A stretch of DNA of 64,000 bases, from contig CM049308.1 of the NCBI GenBank assembly GCA_026874595.1, positions 39,726,527 to 39,790,526 of the forward strand, read 5' to 3'. The notes under the pieces were generated by a model. The model was not told the DNA's origin, searched no databases, and saw nothing but the letters and a program-made list of their open reading frames with translations. Both the position numbers and the translations under genes were made by a program. The stretch is from Sipunculus nudus (lineage: Eukaryota; Annelida; Sipuncula; Golfingiida; Sipunculidae). Positions 12,601 through 20,749 of this stretch are shown here, piece by piece. Numbering within the stretch: the first letter of the stretch is position 1; each line of letters opens with the position of its first letter.

Positions 12601-14040
12601 TTATTGAAAATCAAAATAAAAATTGTTGATGCGGGGGTTAAAAATTGATGCGGGTGGTGCCTGAGAACCATACCTTAAATTTTTTTGGCCTAAAATATCT
12701 GTTTTATCTGGTGTAACAAACACACAATTGACCTCCTCCTGCTGATGATACTATGACAGTTGGAGCTTAGTTTATCACGTGAAGTGCAAGAACACACCTT
12801 CAGGCTCTATGTTGTTTACACCTGCAAGGAAATATGTGAACACGATTTTCCAAATGAATAATGCATGCCATACACAGTTCTTGTGCTAACGTAAATTACA
12901 AGGCCCACAGTTTAGGATGTGCTACCTTTCACGTTATACACATGTCTTGGAAGTCAGAAGCTGCACACACAACTAGCGTAGAACTATTAGTACGGATCAC
13001 ATCTGTTATTCATAACACCCGTGTGCTGATACTAGTCAGGTGTGAGTTTCACATGGTAAACTGCATATAATGTTATAATGTATTCTGTACAACTCTGAAA
13101 AACATACATTCACATGCTTTATTGTAATGTACTGATGTGAGACCTGAAATCATCTTTTATGTTCCTCAGTTTAACAAATCACTCAAAAGACATGTATGAA
13201 CCTACAACAACGTTATAATTATCAATGGTAGAGAGATAGTTTTAGTAACTCAGCAGAAATAAGGTCATGTAAGCCTACAAAAATAACAAGACCATGATGC
13301 ATAATATGCCTGTTGCGTATTATGTGACCTCTGACCTCATTAAATATGCATGAATTTGCTGAGAATGTAATTCTTGTGAGAAACTGTATTGGTAAATACT
13401 CATCATCAGATTTTTTGGAAAGTCAGGGTGGTGCCACCAAAGTGTAGTGACCTCTTACCACACTGAATATGCATGCATTTTGCTGGAAATAGTACTTAGG
13501 TGAGATATTAATTTGATTAATATTTCTTATGTGTTTTATCAAAATCCATTATAAAGTCTAACCTGTATGAACTACCACCTGTGAAATGCGGTCAACTGGC
13601 TATTTAGACCAATGGATATCAGTCCCTTTCAAAATTCCATAATACTATCTATGGATGAAACCTGTGAAATACCACCACCTGGCTATTACAGATTACGGGC
13701 AGTTTTTCCTGACCAAAGTGACATATTGACCTGCCTAATGCAGGCACTCAATGTGCTACTCACTGACCAGCGCTGACCAGTTGGTTGACTGACCATGTGT
13801 GCAGTTGCAGTCACTTGCACTGCTCTCTGTTTGTTTTACTGGTTTGCATGTGTGTACAGCGCACAGGCTGGTGCTTTTGGAGGACCCTGGGCCAACCCTG
13901 GGCCCAGAGCCCTGGCTAGGCCACATGACTGGCTCACAGGACCACACATGAACGGAGGTCCCCCCTCATTAAGATAATCTTTGATCTGTTCCCCCAAAGT
14001 AAACATTTGATCTATTACCTCAAAGTTCATCTTTGATCTA

Positions 14041-14078
<38 letters not shown>

Positions 14079-17000
14079 GTTTGTTTATGATCTAGTTAGT
14101 GCATTATGCATGTCATGAAAGGCTTTATAACAAAGAGACGATAATCTATGTTCCTATGAAGCAAGTGATCTTAGATTTCAGTGACATCAGCAAACAATTA
14201 TGAGTCATTCATATTAGGGTTTGTAGCTGACAATGCAGTTTTTTATAAGGCGGGGGCACCTGGCTACACTGAGTGAACTTTTGACCTGTTGCATAATCTG
14301 ACACAGTTTGGAGTTAGCCAAAGCTATAAATAGATCCAGAATGGCATTTTGGGCTGAATCTGATACAGTGGGCAGTCTGCCAAAGCTATAAATAGAATGC
14401 AGATTCTGCACTGAGTGAACTCTTGACTTATACTTGGCCTCCCTGAGTGAACTTATGACCTGTTGCCTAATCTGATACAGTTGCCAGTCTGCCAAAGCTG
14501 TAAATTTATAGATCCAGGCTGACCTTTGGCCTGTTGCCAAATCTGAAATAGTTGGTAGTCTGCCAAGCAATTTAACCTGAATTCTAGTAGCATGATGTTA
14601 AAGATGCTGATAAACTGGTGCCAGGCTAGGTGTAACTGCTTCAAACAGCTAACATATATGGTAAAATGGCTCAATTCAATCTCCATAATTCAGCCAAAAA
14701 TCATTCTCGTTGAACCATTAATGACAATTATTAAATGACAAGAATTATTGTGGGGATTATTCTTGTAAAATATTAAACAAATTGGCCTCAGTGGTGTCAG
14801 TTGAAAAACATTTTGCAGGTTTATAACTCATATAGGAAGATACAGCAAACTGGCTAAGTTCATCTCCCATAACTCAGCCAAAAAGCACTGAACCAAAACA
14901 TTTGAACAAACCTGAATTATCAACATCTGAGGATAATTACTGTGTGAAATTTAAGAATTTGGCCCAGTGGCTTTGAGAAGATCTTTGTAGCCTCTGAGCT
15001 AAAATGGCATATGACTAAATTCAGCTTCCTATAACTCAGCCAAAGTCACTAAACAGAGACCATTTGAACAAACTTCAGAAAGCACTAGCCTAGGATCATA
15101 TCTGTGCGATATTAAACAATATGGCCATATGGTTTCAGAGAAGAAGTTCTTTGTAGCCCTCACTATATAATACAGACACTGATGACCCCCTGTACAAAAA
15201 AAGGCTGATGCAGGTGGCGCCACCAATACCTCAATTCTGATATGACTCGTGACCAACACTGGCATAAAATTTGGTGATGACATAAGCTTTTTTGGACAGA
15301 TGACTTAGATCAACATCCTGAAACTCTGCCAAAAATCACCGAACTGGAACCATTCAAAGAAACTTGAGAGAGATTGTTTCTGGGATTATTTCTGTGAAAT
15401 ATGGACAATTTGCTAGAAGGTTTCAAGGAAGAAGATGTTAAAAGGTTTTTAAGCTTTTTCCCTATAAAATCTAGGTAAATGCAGAGAGCGAAACTAGATG
15501 TGTTGGAACGACACAAATGCCCCCCACCTGGAGTAAATTAGAAATATTTGTCAAATTTTGTAAAATTTTTTAAGTTCAGGTCATAGGTTAATGATCATAG
15601 TAAGTTTTGTGAAAATCCACACAATGGTTCCTGAGATATAAACTTCTGAGTGTTTTTGTATAATCAGCTCTAAAACAAAGAAAAATAGGTCAAGGTCACC
15701 CATCGTCGCACTTGACCAAGATTTTGTTGATATTCATCTTCACTGATAAAATAAAATTCCAACGGTGATTCCGTTTAGAGATATCCTGCTCACAAGGCAA
15801 AATTGAAAAATCTTATAAAAATTTATTAAAAAATCAGAAATTGCAGGTGGCGCCACCAAAATTATACAGCATGTACAGACCATTAGTCCCAATGATCATT
15901 GTAAGTTTTGTGAAAATCCACTTAATGGTTCCTGAGATATAAGCTTCTGAGTGTTTTTCTATAATCAGCTCTAAAATGTAGAACAAGGGACCTATGGGTC
16001 ACTGTGCTCAGCTGACTTTAACCTTGAAGGTAAAAATCTAAAATAATATCAAATGGAGATAAAGTGTAAGAGGAAGAGGTAATAAAGGCCATGGTTGGTT
16101 TATATGATTGGTTTGTATTGATGAGCAAGAAATTGTTGCAAAAAATATTTTGTGACCTGACCATGTGTTTCCTAATGTTAAAACTAAAGCATGTGAGCAG
16201 TTTGTGAACAAATGATCTGTACTATTACCATGATCATTAGTTGGTTTTTCAATTAACTGTTGACATTTCAGTAGTTTACACATTTGTTCAATTGAATCTA
16301 ATTTTTGTATAATATATATTATTAAATATATATGTATTTTTTTATGAAATGTATACAGTTGAAATATAGCTAATTAACAACATAAAACAGGGCAAACAAA
16401 GCCTGATCTCAAATTCTGCTGAGGCAGGAAAATAATGAACAAATGTTTGTATTAAATCCTAATTTTTTTATCACATCAATTATTTTCAAGTTTAAGTTTA
16501 TATTTCTATACATTTTCAATTTAACATATATATCTGAATTTAAAAGTTGATTTTATAATTCTCAATTGCATCATCATAAATCTCAATCTTGTCAGATAAC
16601 ACCACATCATACATACAAATGTTAATTTATTTTTTACCACAAAAATATATCTTTTAAATCTGCAAAACAATAAATATCTAAAAATAATACTTGATTTAGA
16701 TTTCACAATTTTTAATTGTGTCTTTATTTATCCATAATGTGCTTCATATTTTATAATAATTTAAGCATACTGATGGGTTCAATTATATTTGTTAAAATCA
16801 ATTAAAAGAAAATTGATTTCTTTAAAAATGCTACATTACACAACATTGCATCTTCTGGATTACACCTTGAATTATTTTTTCAAGGAAAGTATTTGCATAT
16901 CGGAGTGGAAACAGCATTACAATTAAGGAGATACAGTGAAAACAATAACAATTATTGCATAACACTTGGTGGGTTGGGTTGGGGGGGGGGATTGGGGTGG

Positions 17001-20000
17001 TGATATGAGAATAACTGTACACCTGTCACAGCAGGGGATCTCCCCCAGTGACTGTAACAAATCAGAAACCCTGGCATAGCTGACTTCCAGTGACCTGGAG
17101 TGGGACCCTGCATCTGTAATCAAAGCAAGTGACTACAGAAACCATTTGAAAAGCTAAGAGAAAATGGCCCAGCTTAAATGAACCTCTGTAAATTATAGAA
17201 TAATGGACATGAGCTAAAGCATATGGACTGTGTAATAAATGAAACCTTTGGCCTGAAACCATTTAGTGATGCACCAAGGGAAAAAATGGGCCTACGGTAA
17301 GTGTCATATAAAAGTTCCATTTCATAAACAAATAATGTGTGAAGGTAATTAAGTTTTCAAAAGTTAAATATATGGCCATACGAGTTAAAAATTAATCCCA
17401 CAAAGTTTGACCAATATTCCTAATTTTAAAAACTAGGTTTAACACCTAGGCCCTGCCAACTTGAAGAGATATGAATGAAATGCTACCAAGTATTTATATC
17501 TTCTAAAATCTTGTCAATTAGTACTTACATTAGGTCCTAATATTTTACCATATTTGAATATTAGGATTAAATTCCTGAAAATTTTTTTCTTTAAAAAAAT
17601 TAAAATTGTCCAAGTCTCGACAAAAAGAATTTTTTTAACATAAAATTTATAAGCTTTGTCTTGTATATTAGTCCTGTGTATCGAAGCGGTGGGTCAGGGA
17701 GGGGTCTCTGTTGTTACTGTTCATCGCTGAAAAAATGTGAAATTATAAGATTCATCTTGTTTAGAGTACACATCTGTCAACAGAATTGGGGGGGGGGGGA
17801 GAAAGGCTCCCTGTGGTATTTATGCTGGCAGCCTGATCAAGCTCAACAAGAGAGAGGGCTTGCCCAAGTGATGGGATATACATAATAGCCTGGGGAGCAT
17901 TAAGAGTTGCACTGAATGACCTACAGTGAACTCAGTGGACTGCTTGACAATGTAAGGGAATACAACAAGAGCCTCCAAACAAATTAAATAACTAGCCTAA
18001 TTTTGCAGCTTTTATTTTCAAATTTCAGATTTTAACAGATTAAATCCTTATGTGTACATGCTGTGAAAATAACATCCACAGTACTTACAGGAAAAAATCG
18101 TGCCATGGCCAAAGTTGGGCAAAATTTAAGGTACTGATATTATATTTATGCTAATAACTTAAAAAAATGCATTTTTCAGATCTAATTTTCGGTATACAAT
18201 TGAATCTTGATTAAATGATGTTATATTCCTGAAAAAAAGTCTCAGCCATTCTTATTTTAAGTGAGTAAATATATATCCTGATTTTTTACAAGGTGCATTA
18301 TGTTTGGGCCTGTAACTTCAACAAATTATGCAATACTGACCGAAATTTTGGTATGTACATAGGAAATGTATGGAAGAATATGAATATTTACAATTAAATC
18401 TAACATTATGCCAATTTTTGGATTACCAGGTAAACAAAAGTAGGGTCATGATGCTAGAAAATACAAATACATTAAGGCTACTAAAAAACTTCAATAGCTA
18501 GACTAATTTTTAAGCTTATACTTTCAAATTCAAAATTCATCAGCTTAAATCCACATGTAAACTGGCTGTGAAAATTAAATCAAATGTACTTATAAGAAAA
18601 AAACGTGACATGGTCAAATTTAGGCAAAATTTAAGGTACCAATTTTTTATTTTTGCTAATACTTTAAAAAATTTAACAGATTTTGATCTAATTTTGGGTA
18701 TACAATTTAATTTTGCGAAAAAAAGACTGTACATGTGTATTTGTCATGAAAATTTCTATTATTCATAAAATTTTCTATGTTCAGGAGCCGTAAAACGGTC
18801 AAAATAAGTCAACTGGGACGAAATGTGAACTCGATTTGTAACTAGTCATTATCTGCCCACACACCAAAAATCAGGCCAATATCTGCAGGCATAGCAAAAA
18901 AAAGTCTGTACAACTGTTTGATTTCGGACAACACACCATGCACTGACGGATGACGCTGCACCATTGCATAAGCTCACAGGTTTGCTAAGAAACATTCACC
19001 TTCCCACACTGATTTCTGAATAAAAGTACCAGAAAACCAAACCTTTTTATTTTTTGCTAACCCAATGTTAGTCAGGAATGTGGGGGAGAGATCTTTCTTG
19101 AAGTTCCATAAAGCAGACATTGTTAGCACAGATACTTAATGAGCCCTGACAGCACTGGTCTACTTAATAGACATATGAGAACTCAACCACAGATACTTCC
19201 TGCATACACATGGCAAACCTTGTATAAACAAGAGCACTGCAAATGGTGCATAATATGCCTGGTGCATATCTTATGACTTCTAACCCCGCCAAATATGAGT
19301 GAATTTTGCTGAGACTTTAAATCAGGGGATTGTATTGTTTAATAATTATAGTGAGTTTCATGAATATCCATCAAATATTTGGTTTACAAGTCATCACATG
19401 CAACCCAGTCTTGTGACCTCATTAAATTTGGATGGATTTCATGAAAATCCATAAAATACTGGCTGGTAACTCATAGTGGTGACACTAAAGTTATTGGACA
19501 GATGACAGACTGAGAGACAGAAGAACTATGGGTATACTCATAATATCTCCCATCATATATGGCATAATATATACTTTTACAAAAGTATCATGACTGCTGT
19601 CATTTGAAAATTTATGAAAAGAATATAAAATCTTACCAAAAAGTAACCGAATTGTTTGAAAATGTATAAATCAGTGCTGGATTGCAAAAGCTCGCAACAA
19701 ATTTTACTGATCCTAACTGCTCTCATTTCTGAAAAAAACATATATTAAAATGCATTACTAACTGAAACTGGGCTGGCTTTTTTTTTAAGTCAGACAACAG
19801 ATAGATATTCCCCACAATCCTGAAATCTGAGGTATAAACCTGAAGTATTGTACTTCAAAAGTTATCAGGGTCAAAATTTAAAACTCTATATTCCTGCAGT
19901 TTAAACCTTGATACCTGGATCCTTGATACCAGGGTCATAATAACCAGTTTTAGAACTCATCGGAGAAATTGGTGGAAATAACTTGTGTGTCAAATTTGAG

Positions 20001-20749
20001 GAAAATATCTACAGAGAGTGACATTTATTTTTGTGACAATATTCCTAGATTTCCCAGAATCCCCCTTGAACATCTGTGTCAAGGTCACTAATTTTCAAAC
20101 ACAGTCAAAAGTTTGGGCTTTAAATCTGAGAGAAAATATGCAATACTTCCAAAGCTATCACATTCAATATCAGAAATCCTAGAAGGAGATACAGTAGAAC
20201 CTCTGAATTACGGACACTGATGGGACCAGACATTTTTCCCACAATACAGAGGTGTCTGTTGTAGGGAGGTTATGGGTTATATATGACCTACTTTCACGGG
20301 ACTGTCCCTTAGTGGCCATAAACAGGAGGTGCCTTTAGTACTGAGTTGCCAGTGAGGAGTGGTTCCACTCTATATATAATTAGGCTGATTTGACACCATT
20401 GGACAATGGCACTGAAAACAAGTCCATGGAAAACGTACTTAACAAGTATGTTAAGTATAATAAAAGTAGTCTCTCTGGAAAAATTATAAAAAGAACATTG
20501 GCAAATTTGTACTCTATTCTATATATATAACTCATTTACTTGTATCAAAATCTTTAAGGTATTACCTGGAAATTCCTGAACTTTGACCTGTTTACCCCTG
20601 ACCTCTTCATATGCAGTGCGGGTACTGAAAATGCGGTTGTAGCTCCTGTTGGTGTCACATGCTGAGTAACAGACCATCAGATCCACACCAGTCAGGAAGA
20701 AGTAGACTACCGACAGCAAGAGCTCATGTGTGGTCCTCATGTGAAACAT
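470..20749 (-). CDS. MINPP1: Multiple inositol-polyphosphate phosphatase, six exons, C-terminus off the left edge
   Basis: Histidine acid phosphatase family enzyme that removes phosphates from InsP6 and lower inositol polyphosphates, typically in the ER lumen or secreted. I assembled six coding exons by hand: 20566-20749, 4640-4768, 3752-3904, 2374-2502, 1486-1692 and 470-674. Every junction preserves the frame and uses AG acceptors and GT donors. The 1007 nt encode 335 residues plus two bases. Residues 1-30 form a signal peptide or membrane segment. The catalytic RHGTRFP motif falls at residues 73-79. A helix-rich part with RFPKFFSEN follows in exon 4, and the family-typical segment with PWC and KYYW lies in exon 6. 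Family members are about 450-490 residues, so the C-terminal third with the second catalytic motif (HxE) should lie left of position 470. Intron 1 is 15.8 kb and full of repeats. Family assignment is from recognised motifs; the enzyme's substrate in this organism is inferred. Confidence 0.9.
1486..1692 (-). CDS. MINPP1: MINPP1 coding exon 5
   Basis: 207 nt, residues 199-267. Acceptor TGTTGTAG|GG and a consensus donor TTGA|GTAAGT. It encodes an alpha-helical insert-domain segment with LDSCAKYISTRL and FIYSQSVKDMLDDLTHRLGL. The first stretch aligns with the family's 'FFDHCxKF' helix and the second with the helix before the Pro-Trp-Cys segment. The frame stays open and joins exon 6 as NLST-VAIAMYEACRFE. 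Confidence 0.88.
2374..2502 (-). CDS. MINPP1: MINPP1 coding exon 4
   Basis: 129 nt, residues 156-198. Acceptor TACTTCAG|GT, donor ATCCG|GTAGGA. It encodes RWRMRFPKFFSEN followed by KCTDYNRVRKAAQYLYMGL. This corresponds to the conserved family segment where a Leu/Arg-rich helix ends in RFPxFF and a strand leads into a helix holding the Arg that helps define the phosphate pocket. The phase matches exon 3 (phase 1) and exon 5. Confidence 0.88.
3290..3780 (-). repeat. 43-bp minisatellite made of copied exon end and 5' splice site
   Basis: About eleven head-to-tail copies with a 43-bp period (44 bp in some). On the minus strand each copy reads as the end of MINPP1 exon 3 (CTGCTGGAAATCAGAGATAT), then the 5' splice site (GGTAAGG), then TTAGAAAACACAGGA. 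The copy at 3752 is the true exon end and the others lie inside intron 3. Counting donor-like cores by eye, about seven read GGTAAGG, three read GGCAAGG (GC-type donor) and one reads GGTCAGG. As 43 is not a multiple of three, use of a single extra copy would shift the frame. Confidence 0.9.
3752..3904 (-). CDS. MINPP1: MINPP1 coding exon 3
   Basis: 153 nt, phase 1 at both ends, residues 105-155. The acceptor is TTTTTTTCTCTAG and the donor is ATATAG|GTAAGG. It encodes the stretch FWKPTMKPVDGLENTEGG and then LLEIRDIG at the junction. This aligns with the family's Trp-containing loop and the GExEIYDLG-like helix start. The last 46 nt of the exon and the donor site are the parent of a 43-bp tandem repeat that continues into the downstream intron (3290-3752), so several competing donor-like sites follow the functional one. 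The first donor is chosen because it keeps the family alignment and the reading frame. Confidence 0.88.
4162..4580. mobile_element. Short hAT-like TIR element in MINPP1 intron
   Basis: The ends are inverted copies: it starts TAGGGCTGTATTGATACACT and ends with the reverse complement of TAGGGCTGTA. The interior is made of degenerate 'atacaatacat/tatcgtattgtg' half-repeats resembling inverted repeats. Length 419 bp, no coding. The 8-bp flanks (TATGATAC and TATAAGAA) match at only 5 of 8 positions, so the target duplication is decayed or the ends are slightly misplaced. The TAGGGCTGTA end is typical of hAT-type MITEs. Confidence 0.6.
4640..4768 (-). CDS. MINPP1: MINPP1 coding exon 2, catalytic RHGTRFP
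   Basis: 129 nt, phase 1 at both ends. The acceptor is a TATTTGCAG tract and the donor is AGAG|GTCTGT. It encodes residues 62-104 and carries RHGTRFP at residues 73-79. This is the active-site signature of histidine acid phosphatases, with the nucleophilic His at 74 and phosphate-binding Arg at 73 and 77. The TIYSLNRHGTRFP context is diagnostic for the MINPP branch. No disruption is visible, so the enzyme should be active if the rest is intact. Confidence 0.92.
4769..7451. other. MINPP1 intron 1, repeat-derived sequence
   Basis: No exon recognised. Positions 5030-5096 resemble the end of the 'gctcagctga' repeat family. 5155-5400 is a dispersed repeat also seen at 51735-51935 (shared 'atttcatgagattccatc'). 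6180-6512 is a tRNA-derived SINE. 6540-6960 holds about four loose copies of a phrase like 'aatctctggatcaggc...cc aatcaa'. Confidence 0.5.
6180..6512 (+). mobile_element. tRNA-derived SINE
   Basis: An RNA polymerase III promoter is visible: A-box-like TGGTAGTGTAATGG at 6192-6205 and a perfect B box GGTTCGATTCC at 6239-6249, with tRNA-like spacing. The body (to about 6512) is not tRNA-like and ends with 'gagccgagaaaatctacaat' and 'gactgacatggtcggtgat'. A diverged relative of the body lies at 54585-54865. I call it a SINE and not a tRNA gene because the cloverleaf is not intact and the body recurs. Confidence 0.65.
7452..7964 (+). repeat. 180-bp satellite array, left part
   Basis: Begins with a small hairpin (atgcccccaccac...ggggcat) and then tandem units with an exact 180-bp spacing: the phrase 'tgcctgcagatattggcc' recurs at about 7557, 7737 and 7917. 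The array is interrupted at TTA (7965-7967) by the Harbinger transposon and resumes at 11588. A reverse-oriented fragment lies at 18721-18930. Open frames inside it are not genes. Confidence 0.8.
8258..8399 (+). pseudogene. Harbinger accessory MADF/Myb-like DNA-binding protein, first exon
   Basis: Reads MSNVRIDRLIIEVQKRPSLY, then DPSYRDVGKAVNIWNAIG. This fits the start of a MADF domain (LIxxVxxRPxLYxxxxxxYRDxxxxxxxWxxI). In PIF/Harbinger elements a protein of this type helps carry the transposase to the nucleus and to the ends. The exon ends at a consensus donor (TCTG|GTAAGT, 8400), so the rest should come from a second exon. None is visible before the inserted repeat at about 8605. An in-frame ATG at 8219 is possible, but 8258 fits the domain start. 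Probably a dead remnant. Confidence 0.72.
8605..11057. mobile_element. Repeat nested in the Harbinger element, with tandem ~140-bp units
   Basis: The left edge is near 'gacccatgggtcatgacgct' and the right edge near 'tgactgaaagtcggctgagc'. Read inward, both ends carry GCTCAGCnGAC-like sequence and a GACCCAT/GATGGGTC pair, so they are loosely inverted. Similar ends occur at 15986-16020 and 22295-22329. Positions 10260-10790 are tandem units of about 140 bp, each centred on 'gaccttgacctttgacct' and 'ttcttcccctgttggtaggt'. A GC-rich ggacggacgg stretch (10955-11005) precedes the right end. No long coding frame. Confidence 0.65.
11130..11460 (-). pseudogene. PIF/Harbinger transposase, N-terminal fragment (HARBI1-like)
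   Basis: Starts at ATG 11458-11460. After an acidic stretch (PEPESSDEDD, about residues 24-33) comes KRKRRWWVHDILERRKKYGE, then YHRIVKELELDGERFQQYFR. This matches the helical N-terminal region of Harbinger transposases (RRxWVxxxLxxRxxxGEYxxLxxEL.D...FxxFxRM). The frame continues to 11050, but after about residue 108 it no longer resembles the family and runs toward the repeat junction. The catalytic DDE domain is absent. Clearly part of the transposon and not a host HARBI1 gene, as it sits between matched TIRs with a TTA duplication. Confidence 0.82.
11591..12240 (+). repeat. 180-bp satellite array, right part
   Basis: Continues the array split by the Harbinger insertion: 'cagatattggcctgattttt' recurs near 11724, with degenerate units near 11890 and 12050. 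It ends with a distinct terminus, 'ggggggcattcgtgtcat' and 'tccgacacatctag' at 12210-12241. The same terminus occurs in reverse at 15494, showing that this end is a real element boundary. Confidence 0.75.
12351..12690. mobile_element. Small Harbinger-type MITE
   Basis: 340 bp. The left end GGCCAAAATAAA and the inner phrase GGCATGGTTCTCAGGCAC are matched at the right end in reverse (GGCCAAAAAAAT, GGTATGGTTCTCAGGCAC). A TAA duplication flanks it at 12348-12350 and 12691-12693, the PIF/Harbinger target size. The GGCCAAAA terminus is the same as in the 3.6-kb element at 7968, but the interior is unrelated, with no coding. Confidence 0.72.
12700..14215. other. MINPP1 intron 1, no gene seen
   Basis: Ordinary intron sequence. 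13282-13480 belongs to a dispersed family starting 'gcataatatgcctg' that recurs at 19240. A GC-rich stretch at 13765-13960 gives open frames on both strands, but none resembles a protein. A run of 32 cytosines occupies 14043-14074. Confidence 0.5.
14043..14074. repeat. Poly(C) tract, 32 bases
   Basis: An uninterrupted run of C in otherwise AT-rich sequence. The length may be inexact because such tracts are error-prone in assemblies. Confidence 0.9.
14216..15480. repeat. Dispersed repeat, copy A
   Basis: Contains sub-repeats of 'ctgagtgaactcttgacctg' and 'agtctgccaaagctataaat', and later 'actcagccaaaaatcac' and a CAGGTGGCGCCACC palindrome at 15210. Copy B, in the same orientation, lies at 31140-33510 and shares most of the order of phrases. 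No coding potential. The autonomous parent is not recognisable. Confidence 0.75.
15494..16020. repeat. Dispersed repeat fragment with palindrome
   Basis: Starts with 'ctagatgtgttggaacgac', the reverse of the terminus at 12240. It holds a duplicated phrase 'aaaatccac...aatggttcctgagatata' near 15612 and 15911, and AGGTGGCGCCACCA near 15845. It ends near 16020 with 'gtgctcagctgac', the terminus type of the 8605 element. Confidence 0.6.
16021..17980. other. MINPP1 intron 1, AT-rich, no gene seen
   Basis: Very AT-rich non-coding sequence with G-rich islands: 16970-17000 ('gggttgggttgggg...') and a G run at 17788-17799. A candidate peptide frame at 17661 has no recognisable features. Confidence 0.5.
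17980..18725 (+). repeat. ~510-bp tandem duplication, diverged
   Basis: The segment from about 17980 is repeated from about 18490. Shared phrases are 'atccncatgt', 'ggcaaaatttaaggtac', 'ttatttttgctaat' and 'gatctaattttnggtataca'. The second copy is cut by a satellite fragment at 18721. Confidence 0.6.
18721..18930 (-). repeat. Fragment of the 180-bp satellite, reverse orientation
   Basis: Contains in reverse 'cagatattggcctgattttt', 'acctattttgaccgttttac' and 'gaaatcaaacagttgtac', all also present in the array at 7500-7700. About one unit long. Confidence 0.8.
18931..20565. other. MINPP1 intron 1, repeats only
   Basis: 18931-19500 contains 'gcataagctcacaggtttgc' and 'gcataatatgcctggtgcat', both seen in repeats elsewhere. 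19790-20170 is a set of loose copies of 'aaatctgaggtataaacc'. 20198 starts a mariner/pogo-like end ('acagtagaacctctgaatta'). No exon found. Confidence 0.5.
20566..20749 (-). CDS. MINPP1: MINPP1 coding exon 1 (start codon and signal peptide)
   Basis: Encodes residues 1-61 plus one base. Starts are possible at Met1 or Met4. Both precede a hydrophobic stretch (residues 10-29, ELLLSVVYFFLTGVDLM) that fits a signal peptide. It then reads through FSTRTAYEEV, which matches the conserved stretch before the catalytic motif in this family (FGTKTxY type). The 3' end reads CCAG followed by GTAATA, leaving phase 1, and joins exon 2 to give EFPGCEVSTIYSLNRHG. A pyrimidine-rich tract ending in TAG abuts the ATG at 20750, so the exon may begin exactly at the start codon with the 5' UTR in an upstream exon. 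The alternative is an unspliced leader. Confidence 0.82.

Noticed and set aside
13756-14030. Three overlapping open frames in a GC-rich patch
   Set aside because: They occur in three frames at once, are low in complexity and have no recognisable domain.
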